The position numbers and the translations under genes are program-made. 64,000 bases of DNA from assembly GCA_004764695.1 (NCBI GenBank), contig SMSO01000025.1, forward strand, positions 3,245,102 through 3,309,101, given 5' to 3'. Positions 42,250 to 55,960 of the stretch are shown here, piece after piece. Below the pieces are notes generated by a model that worked only from the letters and a program-made list of their open reading frames with translations, did not search any database and had not been told where the DNA came from. Source of the stretch: Schizochytrium sp. TIO01 (taxonomy: Eukaryota; Sar; Bigyra; Thraustochytrida; Thraustochytriidae). Position 1 is the first letter of the stretch. Each line of letters begins with the position of its first letter.

Positions 42250-42425
42250 TCTTTTATTCATACATAGATATATAGATACATAGATACATTACAATACAAC
42301 ATACTTAAATACATTACAACATAATACAATTCAAAGCAATAAAATGCATCACAATACACTACGAAACAATCAAATCCATCGCACTACACTACACTACAAT
42401 ACAATACAATACAATACATACATGC
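42250..42425. repeat. G-poor ATACA/AATACA degenerate repeat
   Basis: Imperfect pentamer units (ACAAT, ACACT, ATACA) with almost no G on the plus strand, purest (AATAC)n at 42385-42420. Confidence 0.75.
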
Positions 42426-42680
42426 ATACTCCCGATTACACGTTGTGTTGGCGAGCGAGGGCTGCGACCTCGTCACGGCGGCACCTGAACTGGCTTCGAA
42501 CTGGACTGGACCAACTCGAGCGATCGCGGCGGTGCGTCTGCTCTGTCCCGTAAACGGTCAGTCTCGGATACTTCTGCCTGCACTCTGGACAACGGAGCGG
42601 CGGCACAAATCCGTCCAACTAGTACCTCTGCGGCTCCTTCGTGCATTGCAACAGCGCGTCTTCGATGCGGATTCATTCCA

Positions 42681-42775
42681 CCAAACCCGAAGGAGTTCTC
42701 CAAACTCAAAGGAATTCTCCAAACTCGAAGGAGTTCTCCAAACTCGAAGGAGTTCTCCAAACTCGAAGGAGAACT
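42681..42775. repeat. 19-bp tandem repeat, five copies
   Basis: CCAAACTCGAAGGAGTTCT repeats at 42681, 42700, 42719, 42738 and 42757 with few changes; each contains the palindromic GGAGTTCTCC at the unit junction. Confidence 0.9.
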
Positions 42776-43299
42776 CACTGCTGCACGTGCGCAGAGTTAG
42801 GTTTGTCTGCCTTCACATCAAGCTCCGCCCCTTCGAGGCTGGCACCAACCAGGGACTCTCCAGAGACTCCGCGAGTGAGTTAGCTCGTCCGTTCTCTCCC
42901 TTGAAGACGTCCACTGTCTAGGTCGAAGACAAGACATTTGTGCCTAAAATCCCGATCCAAGATGCGCCTGCCTTGCTTGGCTTTGCTTGGCTTGGCTTTG
43001 CTTGGATCCTCTTCTGAGTCCTCCCTTCCTCGCTTATTTATGTGCGATGCTCGAGCATCACAGCGAGAACTCTACCCATCATCCACAGCAGAGCAACGAC
43101 GGCAGCGACGGCACTAACAACAAGAAGCAAGCAAGCGAGCGAGCAAGGAAGGAAGGAAGGAGGAAGGAAGGAAAAGTCTCGAGCAGCCAGTTAGTTCGCT
43201 GAGAAAGAGTCGCTCTTGAAACTCGAAGCGGTGGCCGAAATGGCGCAGAAGGACGGCAAGTGCGAGGCATCACGGCCCGTCATCATCAGATCTTGGCCG

Positions 43300-43333
43300 C
43301 CCTTGCTTTCTTTCTTTCTTTCTTTCTTTCTTG
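43300..43333. repeat. (TTTC)n microsatellite
   Basis: Seven or more TTTC units, followed by imperfect TTTG units. Confidence 0.85.
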
Positions 43334-44215
43334 AGTTCTTTGTTTATTGGTTTGTTTGTTTCAAGGGACAGCGGATCCGGAGACTGGAATCGACGCATTT
43401 CTTCTATCTCCCAAAGCGCGCTTTCTGGTGCTTGTGCACTTGAAACTCGCAGTTCCTCCCTTTATTTGTGCGCAAGAAGACAGACGGCCTGAATAAAGGC
43501 TTTTTAATCATCATCATCATCAAGAGCAAACGCAAAGAAGAAGAAGAGGGCGCCTTTCCCATTTATTTATTTCGCTGCAAACAACTCTGAATGATTTATT
43601 TCAAATTGAAACGAAACACGTTTCTTTCAATTTGTTTTTTAAAATTAAAATTAACTATAAAGAAATCAGATTTGGGAGAATTCCGTAAGGCGCTGACTGA
43701 CAGACTGCTGAACTATTAAAAGTAATATTTTCCAGATCTTTAAAATAAAATAAAAAGAGTTTATTATTATCAACATCTCTAAATAACTAAATAACTAAAT
43801 AAATAAAATTATATATATTTAAAGTCAAAAAGTAGAAAAACAGAATGGCTAGGCTCTTCCTTTCATCATCCACACCTACGTACTGATATAGTATCACAAG
43901 CAAGAAGATGCTTTTATTTAAAAGAAAATGTCCCGTTCAACCAATAAAAAAGAAAAGGAAAGAGAAACAGGAGAAGCATTTGATTAAAAGGAGGCTTCGA
44001 AACTACTGCATAGTCACGGGAAGGAGAGAAAACGAAGAGACTTCGCAAAAGATAAAAGGGTCTAAAGTAAGTGCCCCCTAGACTTTAAATGACCGAGGAA
44101 TTGATAACGAACTACACCCATCAGCACCGCATCAGGGATTTGATTTATTTCTCAGAGTCTCCAAGCCCCGCAAAGAAGGAGAGCTAGTTAGCCACGTTTC
44201 CGCTCTTTGACAGCT

Positions 44216-44240
44216 GATATATATATATATATATATATAT
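44216..44240. repeat. (TA)n microsatellite
   Basis: About twelve TA units. Confidence 0.9.
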
Positions 44241-45480
44241 GTGTCATCGGCCCTTCTTCTCCGCAAACAAAGCCTCCGCAGATGCTCTTCTCCACGATCA
44301 GTCATAAAACTTACAGACTAAACTTCACCCGCAAAGTCAGCTTTGGCTTTGCTGGTCGCACGGCAAGCAGTCAATAAATCAAGTAATCAATCATCAGTCT
44401 CCAGGATTGGATTGGAAATAAGGAAAAGGGAAAACCTAAGAAAGAAAGAAAGGAAGAGGCACTCAGTCATATATATACACCCCGAGACAGGCAGGCAGTT
44501 CGAATTCTGGGACCCCGCACGGACCCTTGACGGAACCCACGAAGATCGGTCCCGAGCAGACGGGTCGGCGAGCAAGCAAGCGAAAAGAAAGGAAAGGAAA
44601 GGAAGGCAAACGCAAGAAGCAAAGAAGCAAAGGCGGGCTGCACATTCCGTCCGGCCGAGAGGGCTCCGCAGACCGGTCTTGAAAAAGTGCTGCGGGACCG
44701 CAACCATCGTCTTCTTCGCGCGAACTTGCTGCTCAAAGCGAACTTGCTCTGAAGCGAACTTGAACGCTTTCTCTCACTTCGAGGCGTGCCCTCCTAGGAC
44801 TCAGCTATAGACAGCTAGCTAACCTGCCAGCTAGCTCCCTTTTGCCAAGAACACTTGAACCAGCACACGATCTTAGCGAGCAGTATTCCATTCTTACAAA
44901 ACCATCCATGCATGGTACGGTAGTACCGTACACATACGCAGTGTGTACCCACAGAAGAAAGCTGTAGCAAGGCTGTGGGGGAGGCAGGGGTACGGATAGG
45001 CTGCGTCTAGTGGCCACAGCACGGCTGTTTGTGGCAGGGTTACGCAAGGGACGATCAGGGGTTGTTCGCTTTTCCTCGTCGGAGGCTGTCTCAGTGGCGA
45101 GAGGGGACGCATGACCAGGCTACCACTGTGAGTGGGGCGCGTCGGAGGGTGGGGAAAGTGGCCCTCGGGCGCAGTGCAGTTGAGAGGGCGCTGCGGGGCC
45201 TTCTCGCGTTTCGGCCCTGCGCCTTTTCCCGGCTGGGGACAGTGCGGTCAAGGAGAGGTACTCCTCAGCATTCCAGTTCTCCAGCGAGCTCTGTCTTGAG
45301 TCCCTCTCGATTCTGCAAGGCCTCCCGGTTCTCCAGCTTTGCTCTCTTGATACATACACCCACCCTTCTTCGGCCCTCGCCGCAGAGCTAGCTGCACATG
45401 CACTCATTTCCATCCCATCTCTTCCTTCGTCCGCGTCTTCGTTCGTCAAAGGCGGCGCCGCTCCCCTCGAAGGCAGTTTG

Positions 45481-45540
45481 TATCTATCTATCTATCTATG
45501 TATGTATCGATCGATCGATGTATCGATCTATCGATCAATC
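45481..45540. repeat. ATCT/ATGT/CGAT tetranucleotide repeats
   Basis: (ATCT)n changing to (ATGT)n and (CGAT)n variants along the array. Confidence 0.85.
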
Positions 45541-47230
45541 TGTACATCTGCCTATGTGTCTAATTCACCGCTGCGCAGAAAGAAGTCCTTCGATTCCTCG
45601 CTTCTTGGTTCTCGCAGAAAGCTTGCGGCTTTGCAGACAAAGTTACGCAGACCTGGCCGGTGATACGGTCCGCTCAGAAAGACTTCTTGGCCTGCTCGCT
45701 CGCGGTCGGTGGAGTCGAAGAGCGAGCAGGCTTTGGCAGGCTTTGCGAGGAGACCAAGATGGATGAATGAATGAATGAATGAGGGAATGATTGAATGCTC
45801 TGTGGCCACGAGCCTCGCCTTGGCTCTATGGTTGTCCATTGGACGACTTCTGAGGCCTTTCTGACAGACAGCAAAGAGCCGCGCTCCACATCGTTCTTGT
45901 ACAAAAGGCAAAGGCAGACAGAGCCTTCCTTTTACATACGATCAGACTTAGTTGAAATGAAGACCTGTCTCGCGACGACAGAGCGATGGAGGAGAGCACT
46001 CTCAAGTCCGAACAAGCGCGCTCCTGAAAGGCATTTCTCCCACGAGGAGTTATTGTTTTTCATCAGCTCATACCTATGTTGTGCTGTAGCCATTTACCTA
46101 TCTATCATTTTGTACAAGTTCAAAATGAATTAGTTAAAAATAAAATAAAAATAAAAGACTTGAAAAAACACTTAACTAAAAACTACTTGGCCGATATCAA
46201 GATAGAAATTTTAAAATTATTTTTTGATTGAACCATAACACTCCAAAATGTGTTTATATATCATATAACTATCATAGTATGAAAATAAAGACAAAACAAA
46301 AGAGGGAAGTAAAATAATTCCTGGGTATATAAAATGTAACATGCATGTGAAGAGGGGGGAAGGAACCGTGAAACAGGGGGGGAGAAAACACTGAAACGGA
46401 GGAAAGAAAGTAGAAGACTCCATCGAAGGAGTATATGAATCATGTAAAGAGTACCATGAAAACAAGAAAACAAGTCTCTTCAAAGTTGCCCAAAACCATC
46501 TTCGAACGAGAGGAAGCCAGATAAGTTCGTGTTTACGACCACAATAGAAGCTCCTCACACGCGCTGCCCAATTTTCATGGCCTCTCAGAGTCTCAAAGCG
46601 TCTTGCTCAAGACATCATAAAGAGCAACAACTTCTGCAATCACCACATTTGATTGCACATTTTGACTATACCCAAGTACCTATCTAGAAATCTAGCTATT
46701 CATAATTCTGTGTAGGTGTGTAAGGGCTTCAAAATGACGCGCGGCGGCCAAGGAGCCGGGCAACTTGAGCAAGGACGAGCTGCGCTGAGATCAGGGAGGC
46801 CGGTTCAATGGGCCTCCCACCATTACAAGAGGAGAAGACCCAGCGCATATGGGCCATAGGACATACATAACATGATTGCAATCAGCAGAAACTGAGTTGA
46901 AGAAACGCCTGCGCTCGAGTCCTCTGCGAGACCACCCGAGCGCTCGAGATCCATTGGGCCATCCATAGATAGATGAAAACAATGGCTTCAGAAATCGAAA
47001 ATGGGCTGGTGTCCATCCAAGCTACTGATGGCTGATTCATAAGCCAGGGTCTATAATGGTCACCGCATCGCTTTGAAGCACCCTTCACTCTGCCGTGGAG
47101 ACATTGTGCAAGTCTAAAAGGGGCTCATGCAGACGGAAGATAACTTCATTTTCGTTGTCTTCCCAAATAATAAATGAGCTATTGCTCGTGTTCTGCCGTC
47201 TGCACAAGTGCAAAGTGGTCTTTGTATCAG

Positions 47231-47280
47231 ATGACTTGGGTGCACGCACCTACAAATGACTTGGGTGCACGCACCTACAA
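47231..47280. repeat. 25-bp direct repeat, two perfect copies
   Basis: Each copy contains the inverted repeat GGTGC-AC-GCACC (47239-47250 and 47264-47275), a shape typical of dimeric protein binding sites. Confidence 0.85.
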
Positions 47281-48286
47281 AATTAAACTTCGCGAACGAG
47301 TTTGCAATGTCTTCATTTGAGCCTACTTTTGCCTACAAAATTGCCATCATTTCTAGCACGTCTCTGCCGATGCAGCACGTGCAGAGGACTACTAAGGTAA
47401 AGTATAATAGATTCTATCTAGGAATCTCTGGGCTTGGCCGCTGGAAGTCGGGCTCTCTTTCCCAAATTGTAGCCAAAACTCTGTATACCCTCGTTTGCAG
47501 AAGCTGCTTAAGGCTTGTGCAAGGAGTGTATTGTGCACATGACAAACGTACGTTCAATTATACTACACATCGCTGTTGTCGATGCCGCAGTGCTGCAGTA
47601 GGCCAGTACAGCGGGATCGCGAGGTTCGGGCCAAGGGCGCCAAACAAGAGGGTGTGCGTTTCCGGCACCAATTTCCTCCTTTTGTTTGCCAGTCTTCTTA
47701 TACATAAGCGGTAGGTACCCTATTTCATCACTTATTTATTTTTATACATTCATTCATTTACTTTACATTATTATTGTTTTTAAAATAACAATTTTAAAAT
47801 AAAAATGGAGAAAGTGTTTTTAGTTTTTAAAAATATATCGACCATTTTTTTTCTTTCTTTCTTTCTTTGTATATTTATTTATATAAGAGTTATTTCCATT
47901 GTTAGATATGCCCAATTTAGAAAAAAACAAACAAAAGACTTTTCTTCTTTGTCCCCTCCTTCAGCAAAGAGTCAAGGCACACTATTGCGCTTTTGATTGA
48001 GGAACTTCTACTGAGTACTCTTCTTCACTTTTGCTTTCCACAATCCCTCTCATCTCTTCACTTTTTGCGGTATAGTACTATCTACCTAACTTAGTCACTT
48101 TGGTTTGATTCAAACTAATCAAAGCTTTGCGCTATTAAAAGAAAGGGATCATCAATCATCCCAACTTCACCTGAGAAATGGTGTTTATTTTTTCATTTAG
48201 GGCTACCGGGTTTACCCCGTATCCTAAGCAGCCTCTTCGTAGTGAACAGAAAGGACTTCACTTCCTTTACGGCCTCAATCAACTAT

Positions 48287-48338
48287 AACTAATTAATTAA
48301 TTAATTAATTAATTAATTAATCAATCGATCGATCAAAT
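48287..48338. repeat. (TTAA)n then (ATCG)n
   Basis: Eight or more AATT/TTAA units followed by TCAATCGATCGATC. Confidence 0.9.
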
Positions 48339-49143
48339 CACTCAGAAAGCTGCCATCGCGTTCAATAACTGATACTCTGAGACTCTTCGATTGAATTCAT
48401 TCCCCTCACAGGAGTCATAGCAAGCAATCTATAGGTACGTACCGCAACAGGCATCGAGTGTCCTCGCAGCGGCCAATAGCAGAAACCATAAGCCTTCATC
48501 CTGTCTGCGCGCACGCGACGAGACCGGGAACCTACTACCATGAGAAAGAAAGTGCTACGAGGAGCCTTTTCCTAGCCACAGTAACAGCGCCTAGCACAAC
48601 GAGCTCATGTAGGAGCTTCCTACTAGTATCTAGGCAGCATCTTGAGTTGAGCTGTGCTGTCAATTAGGATACTCTCTCTATACCGCATACATGCTTAAAC
48701 AACTACATCTATACTACATCTATACTATATATGTGTATATACTACATGTACATGTATGTGCTTACGTACCATATTGTGATGCTTGCTTGCACTTGCAAGT
48801 GCGAAGAACTCGAAGGACCCGAAGAAGACAACACCTTCTCTTTTCGAAGAGCTAACGCGCACGCGCTCGGCAGAATCTTTTCGAATAGTTTGCGGGAAAG
48901 GTGCGTGCGAGCGTGCATGCATGCGAGGAGTAGTTGGATCTTGGAGACACGGGCTCTGGCGCTCCCTCTCTCGCCTGCAACACGTGCCTGGGCTAGCTAG
49001 GACAGAATTGCATTCTTCTTGCTCGCTTTGACGCACGTAGTGCTGACTTGCTCGCTGGTGCTTGCTTGTTGCTGCATGTCTTGAGCGTGCGACCTCTGCT
49101 TTATCCAATAGAGAACGAACTGCCAAGAGAGAGACATTAATTA

Positions 49144-49145
49144 CC

Positions 49146-49201
<56 letters not shown>

Positions 49202-49205
49202 TTCT
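49144..49205. repeat. (CTTT)n microsatellite
   Basis: About fifteen perfect CTTT units. Confidence 0.9.
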
Positions 49206-52117
49206 TTTGGCTAATCAGTTATTTTCTAGGTAGGCATGATTGGAAAAGTTTAAATGGTGAGTTACAGATAGCAGTACGTTTTTTATTTTACATTTTAAAA
49301 TAAAAATTAATAGAGAAGGGTTTACTAGAGATTGCAGGAAACATTTAAAAAATGTTTTAGAGTTTTGAACTCGAACATATTTTTTCATTTTTAAAAATAC
49401 ACTTTGTTGTTTTAGTCAGAAGCGAAGTAGTATTCATTTTTCCTTTTTTGGGAACATTTTGTTTCAATTACTGCTTCAGTGTCGAAAATCAGACAGTTTT
49501 CGGGTCCTTGAATGCTTGGATTACAAAAATCCAAGACGATCTTCAACTCCTGGTGAGTTGGTCGAGGGAGAGATCTTCAGCCACCATTGTCCTTCCAATC
49601 AATCAATGTGAAGAGTGCGCGTTTGCCTCAAAGTTAAAATTGTCAACTTGACTGTGTTTGAGAGTAACAATCTTCTTGGGACCAGGGAAGCGATATTGTA
49701 GGAAAGGCTGGCACCTTTTCAATTAGACAGCAAGAAACATCATGAATCAGAGCGCATGAATTCTCGACAGCCCTTGAGCTTTCAACGATCGACAGGAAGA
49801 TCTCAGACATCTAGCACGGCGCTTTTGATAAACCAGCGGGCTTGGCACATGGAATATTCGCTGATGGCGCAATGATGAAGCCAGGCGAAATCTGGCATTC
49901 GTGGGAAACGCGATCTTATCCCATCAATCATATCACATATCATCATCCAATGCGCTGCCATGTTACCTGCCTGGGAACAGTGAGTAGGGAGTAGGTAGAA
50001 AGAAGGTGAGAACGTATTACAGCGGAGTAGCAAGCACACCGGCAGAGCACACCGGTACTATGGATGGATGGATGGATGCCAAGAAAACGAGTGACCTATG
50101 GCGCACAAACTTCCTTCTGTGGCGTCGATTGTCGATGGCATTGCGGCAGAGCACGTAATGTTGAAACTTGAGAGGATTCCATCAACTCAAGTCGAGCGAA
50201 GGATTTCTTTCTTTGCCCCTGACAGGTGGTAGGCATCTATCTATCTGGAACAAGCATCTCTCAGAAAGTCAAAAAGGCATCGCGATTCTCGAGCGAGGGA
50301 TATCTATTAATCGAAACTTGAAGAAAACTCGATGCAGAGGGGCCAACGGCAGGTGGTAGTAGATCCTGGCAGATAATGCGATGCCTCAGGGGAACCGCCG
50401 CACTCGATGCTGGTGAAGAAGTAGGGGTCAAAGAACTTGGGAAGACTGCCTGCCTGCCTATCGCAATTCACGAAAAAGTGAAGGTTCGTTGAAAACAGAG
50501 CTTTGTAGTTTGCAGGGTATAGATCTAGCAAGATGTCTGCAAACATTATCTTTCATCTCTCATCTTGAGAGGTTCTTGATTTGGTGGCTATGAATCGATC
50601 TCATGTTTTGGGGAAGTGAAACGCTGGGTTGGGCCGAGTAAACTGTGCGCCAAATTGCCCCGCCTGATCGTTCGTTATCATCGGAGGGAGATCTTCACTC
50701 GATTGCGCTACTGCTACATTTGTTTGGTTTCGCGAAGCAAGCAGGATCCTCATCTCTCTGACGCCCAAGTCTGCTTGATCTCTTTGTCCATCCACACGTT
50801 TCCAGCATTCCATGCAATGCGGAAGAGTCCATTGTTGTAGCAGGCAGTTCAAGCTAACTCGCATGATTACGCGCCTGCAAGGGCCAGATCATGAACCCGA
50901 CTCATGCTGCTACTACCGATGATGATGTGATCCTTCGCATACGGCGCACGAGCAGGCGAGCGAGGGATCGAGGAGGGAAGGAAGAGCAAGCAAGCAAGCT
51001 CGCGCTGCGACGAACCTGTTGCAAGTATTTCAAGATGAACATCTTGAAGCTTGGAATTCCCTCGCAGCGTCACCTGATTCCAAGTCCTTGGCAAGCAGAC
51101 TCTACGTGTCAATCACAGCCCATACATTCAGGATGGACTACCCTGCTCTCGTATCGGAGAGAAGTAGACCAACCAAGAGCTAGCTAGCTACCGAGGTAGG
51201 AAGGCAGCAGGCATCTGGGATCGAAGATGCACTGCAACCTTCACACGAGGTTGCCAGCTAGCTAGCTTTGGCGTGCTTGTAGCCAAAGATAGATCGATCC
51301 CTGGTGCCTTTTCATAGACAAAAAGACAGACAGACAGACAGTCAGACAGGCAGTAGCTAGCTAGCTCGCTCATTGATTACCTCCTGGAAGTCGCATCGCT
51401 CGTGGCACCCTCAAGGCAGCCTTCGGAACCGCATGAGCAGCCAAAAGCTCGTCCGCTCCTCCACAAACTGACTGTCTCTTGTCCAAGTCATCGTAAGTTG
51501 TTTGAATTTCGAAGCAGAGTTTGAATTTGTCAATTGCATTTCCTCCATAAAGCACCATCTGAGATGAGATTAATTTCCTTCCACATTCTATAAAATAGAT
51601 TTAAAAGATAAATTTAGTGAAGTGAAAGAAAGGGTTTTTGTTTTCCAAATGAAAAAAGTAGGTCTAGAATATCTGCCTACTCTGCATCATTTCCATGCTT
51701 CCATCCCTCCCATTTCCAGTAGGAAGCTGCTCCTCGCATGTAAATCGAGGATCATGGCGGATAAAGAACCATCGATAACTTTACAAAAAGCGAAACTGAG
51801 GAGATGAAATGACAAGCAAACAAATAGATAACTAAATAACTAAATAAATAGATAAATGAATAGGTCTTTGGTCGCCTCGCGGTCCCTGGGAGGGATGATG
51901 ATTTCGGGGGGCTATTTACAGAGCCATTTGAAGAGGCCTTCGTGTGGAGGCGGCGTCATCCCCGCCAACTGTTGTGCGGGAGGAGGCCGCCTTAGCTAAA
52001 CTAACCGAGTTGGCTGTGCTTTGCTGCGTGAGACTAACTCTGAAAACAGAAAGAGACATCATCGACCAACCGAACTGAGAAGAATGCCATGTCTTGTCTG
52101 TACGGGAGGAGGAAGGA

Positions 52118-52119
52118 GG

Positions 52120-52175
<56 letters not shown>
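52118..52175. repeat. (TTTC)n microsatellite
   Basis: About fourteen perfect TTTC units. Confidence 0.9.
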
Positions 52176-52176
<1 letters not shown>

Positions 52177-53325
52177 TCTTCGTTCTTCGTTGGTTGCGAA
52201 GACGGCCTTTCACTTCGCTCATGGATGGATAAGAAAGAAGAAGACCATGCATGCTCAAGAAGCAATCGATGTGACAGCGAAGTTTGTTTGCATTGGATGA
52301 AGCAAAGGAAGGCAGCGCCACGCAGGTAATTATTGTCACAAAGAGTCGCGGAAAACACTTTGTGTGGTGATAAAGAATGGCTCTCTTTCGAGGTTCCAGC
52401 TTTTCCAGGACCAGAAGGACCGCTTCTTCCCTCATTAGAAAAACATCATCATTTGCATCTCATTATTAGGGGGAAACGAAAGAAAAGAAAAGAAAAGAAA
52501 AGAAGACTTTAGAAAGAATTGGAGACAAAGATAAGAAAAGAAGAGAGAGAGAGAGAGAGATGAGCCTTAATATTTTCTTCGTGTTTTTGAGGCGAGCTTT
52601 GTTTTCCTCGAGACGGGCGCCTGCGAGAAAAGCAAACACAGCAAACCAGCAGACGGACAGAACCCGTCGCGAAGGGATCTCAAAGCTCTCTGAGCGGGCG
52701 AGCGAGCGAGCAAGCGAGCAAGAAAGAAAGTAAGTAAGTGAGCGCACCCAATCTTGGAGGCCGAGTATCTTCTCTGTGGCTTGCCTGGCCCGACCTGTAA
52801 CAACAGCCGCGCGGACGAGAGAGAACCATTCGCACTGGAGAGAACGAGGCGACCTCTTCTCGACTTGAGGTTCTTTTTTATTTATTTTTTAGTTCTAACC
52901 CTGAAATGTAATGGCGTCAATATATAACATGTTATATATATATTTTTAAAAAAAATGTTTTTAAGTTAAAAAGATGAAGAAATAATAACTAGTAAAAATA
53001 ACGAGCGTCACATGAAAGACAAATACTTTCATTTAAAGTTTTTTCTATTTTCAATTAGAAAACCTCTAGCTAGAGATGGAAAACTTTAAATAAAGAAACA
53101 GAGAGGCATAAGTAAGCAAGAGAGGCGAAGGACATCTTACCTCGGTCCTTCGTTGGGATTATCGTCGAATGTCCCTAAAGCAGATAAATAAGTAGTAACC
53201 GGCCTCTCTGAGAGAGCCCAATGAGGGATATCCTTCTATGGAACTAAAACATAAGCAGCAACAAGTTGCTTCTTCATTTTTTGTTTGTCTATTCATTCAT
53301 TCATTGGCGAGCTTACGTTGCTGTA

Positions 53326-53374
<49 letters not shown>
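53326..53374. repeat. (ATTG)n microsatellite
   Basis: About twelve perfect ATTG units. Confidence 0.9.
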
Positions 53375-53375
<1 letters not shown>

Positions 53376-55177
53376 CCGCCTGCGAGGGAAGAGGAATCGG
53401 GAAGAGACGGGCGAGGGTGGCTGACAGCCCGCTCGTAGCAGGTTCCGCTCGGCGCGCGAAGTGCTGGGGCGAGCGAGCTGGCCAGTTATTGGAGTTGGCC
53501 CTTTCCTTATGGATCAGTGCTGAGAATAAGCAAATAAAGTACAGACGTGCCGAGTTATAGAAGCTGCAAAGGAGGGTACATAATCACTTTCAATCTTTTC
53601 TCAACAGGCGCTGTTGTACCACAGATTGGTTCCATTATGAAGCATCTGTTGGTTTACTTGTAAGAGGGCGCTATGCCTGGAGAAGCAAGAGAGGTCTTTG
53701 GCAAGCTACTTTTTTCTTTTTCTTTTTCTTAAAAAATAATAATAATAAAGTATCGCTTTTTCCCATCATCGAGCGTGATGATGAGATGGCAGAGCGTCCA
53801 TTGTTGTTCAAGGAATATTTGTTCCCTTTAAAGTCGAGAAAACGCAATCGATCCTGGAGTGTGGAAGGAGTGAAGCTCGATCTTTGATGATAAGTTACCA
53901 TTTTTATTTTTGAAGCCTTTTCATTTTCCATTTACCTTTGATTTAGTCTAATTTTAAAACGAAGTTGAAGGGAAAGAGAGAAACCAATAGCAGAAAGAGT
54001 GAGACGTTTAGGAAGTAAAAAGGGAAAAGAAGCAGAGCAGAGGAGAGAAGAGAAGCGCAGCGCATGACTCGATGACGCTTTCAAGGTCGCTCTAAAGCAT
54101 GCGTCAGGAACCATTAGGGTGGATCGCAATATCGCATCTTAAGCTGCCTCCGCCTCGCGATCTTTGCTTCTCGAGGTCAGCCAAGCACGCACCCAGCAGA
54201 TAACGCACGCAATCTTCGCTTTCTCTTACACGAACTTGTACAGCAGGTCCGCCTCGTTTTGATCAGATTTGTACTTCTTTCTCTAAGTATCAATTTATAA
54301 AAGCAATCGAAATGGTCGCTCAGAAAGAGTTATTTACTTACTCTTTCGTGCTCCTTTGACGATTTCTCAAATAAAACAAAGAAATAGAAAAGAGAATTAA
54401 CGAGGGAAGACAACCGTGCAGCAAAACACGCGCCAGCTTAGCTGAAGGTTAGCGTTTCGGATAAGAGGACTGACTCCTGCGAGGACTGGAGCTAACTATC
54501 TGCATCTACGCACCTACTACGCGTCTATGTATCTAATGTATCTATCATCTGTGGATCGATCGATGAGCTGTGTTTTATGATTACCTGCTTAAGTGATGGC
54601 CACAGTTTGTTCGACTTTGCAGTGCAGTGGTGGCGAGCCCTCGAGGCTTCAGGATCACCCGGAACCAGAAGAAGCTGCGGCCAGCTCCAGAGGCGACCAC
54701 GCGAGCAGCTGCCAGAGGACCTCATGGGCTAGCAGCTCCGTCTTCTTTCAGAGCACGAGGAGGGAGGTCGGCTCAGCGAGGCCACGAGTCGAGTTAGTTA
54801 TTTCCGAGGTTAGGACAGAGTCTCCTTCTTAGGGGCGCGGTAGAGATAGCTAGCCCCTAGTCCTCCATAGGCGCATGCTAGTCACCAGAGAGAGGCATGA
54901 ACGGATTAGAGAAGCGGCGCATAGGAGTAAATGGTAGGTGGCGGGTAGGAGAGGATGGGAAGGGAACGAGGAAATCATCCATTGAGGAAGGTCACGGCGA
55001 ACAAGGAGGCCATGAGAAAGGGCATGAAATCCGTGCCTTGAAACGTGCGGAAGAGAGGGAGGCTGCCTCGCCCAGGCCCGAAGACGGCCACAAGAGCTGC
55101 GCAGGGCCACGGAATCAGATCAGATGCAGGAGCAGCGGAGCTGCCAGAGCTTGGCCGGGGTCTAGCCGGGGAGGGAA

Positions 55178-55268
55178 AAGAAAAGAAAAGGAAAGAAAAG
55201 AAAAGAAAAGAAAAGAAAGGAAAAGAAAGGAAAAAAAAAAAAAAAAAAAAAAAAAGGAAAAGAAAGGA
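55178..55268. repeat. Purine tract: (AAAAG)n and poly(A)
   Basis: AAAAG/AAAGG pentamers with a run of about 27 A at 55231-55256. Confidence 0.85.
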
Positions 55269-55494
55269 ACTCGAGTAGACAGACAGTCAATGAATGAAAG
55301 AACAACTTATTGAGAAACAGCCCAGCTAATCATTCAGTAGACAGAGGGAGGAAGTCCTAGCAGGCTGAAAAAGGTGGAAGAGACGTGCCTTCCATAGTCA
55401 ATCAAGGACAGACAGACACACTGACAGATTCGCATTGAGAGACAGATCGAGAGACAGATATAGACAGATAGACAGGTAGATATTATAGTTTTGA

Positions 55495-55507
55495 AATATA
55501 TATATAT

Positions 55508-55553
<46 letters not shown>

Positions 55554-55556
55554 ATA
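55495..55556. repeat. (TA)n-(GATA)n-(GA)n compound microsatellite
   Basis: Three simple repeats directly joined. Confidence 0.9.
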
Positions 55557-55868
55557 CTAGGAGGAAAAGGGCGCTGAAGACAGAGGTGCCACGAGCCGAC
55601 GGCACCATCCATCTCGGCAAGCCGGCCTGAATGCCTGCCTGATGAGAGGGCGAGCGAGCGTGGCTCTGAGCTCGCTTGGACGAAGGAGAGCGGAGGAAGA
55701 GCGGTATCTTGCGCTGCAGAAGCTGTCCGTAGCACAGGAGCATCAGACAGAAGCCTTTCTTGCACAGATCGATGGTCGAGGCTGCTTTTTGGCTGAGCTG
55801 GGTTCGCTTCTCTTCGAAAGTACATGAGAGAGAAAAAGAAGCGACGAGGGCCTAATAAGAGGGCGATA

Positions 55869-55960
55869 TGAATGAATGAATGAATGATTGAATGAAGGAA
55901 TGAATGAATGAATGAATGAAGGAATGAATGAATGAATGAATGAAGGAATGAATGAATGAA
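55869..55960. repeat. (AATG)n array with a higher-order GGAATG variant
   Basis: AATG units interrupted by GAAGGAATG about every 20-35 bp, giving a second level of periodicity. Confidence 0.9.

Noticed and set aside
41602-42275. Overlapping long ORFs on both strands in a GC-rich island
   Set aside because: Several frames are open at once, as expected of stop-poor GC-rich DNA; none has recognisable motifs.
44461-44530. tRNA-like B-box (GTTCGAATTC)
   Set aside because: No matching A-box or cloverleaf arms in the flanks.
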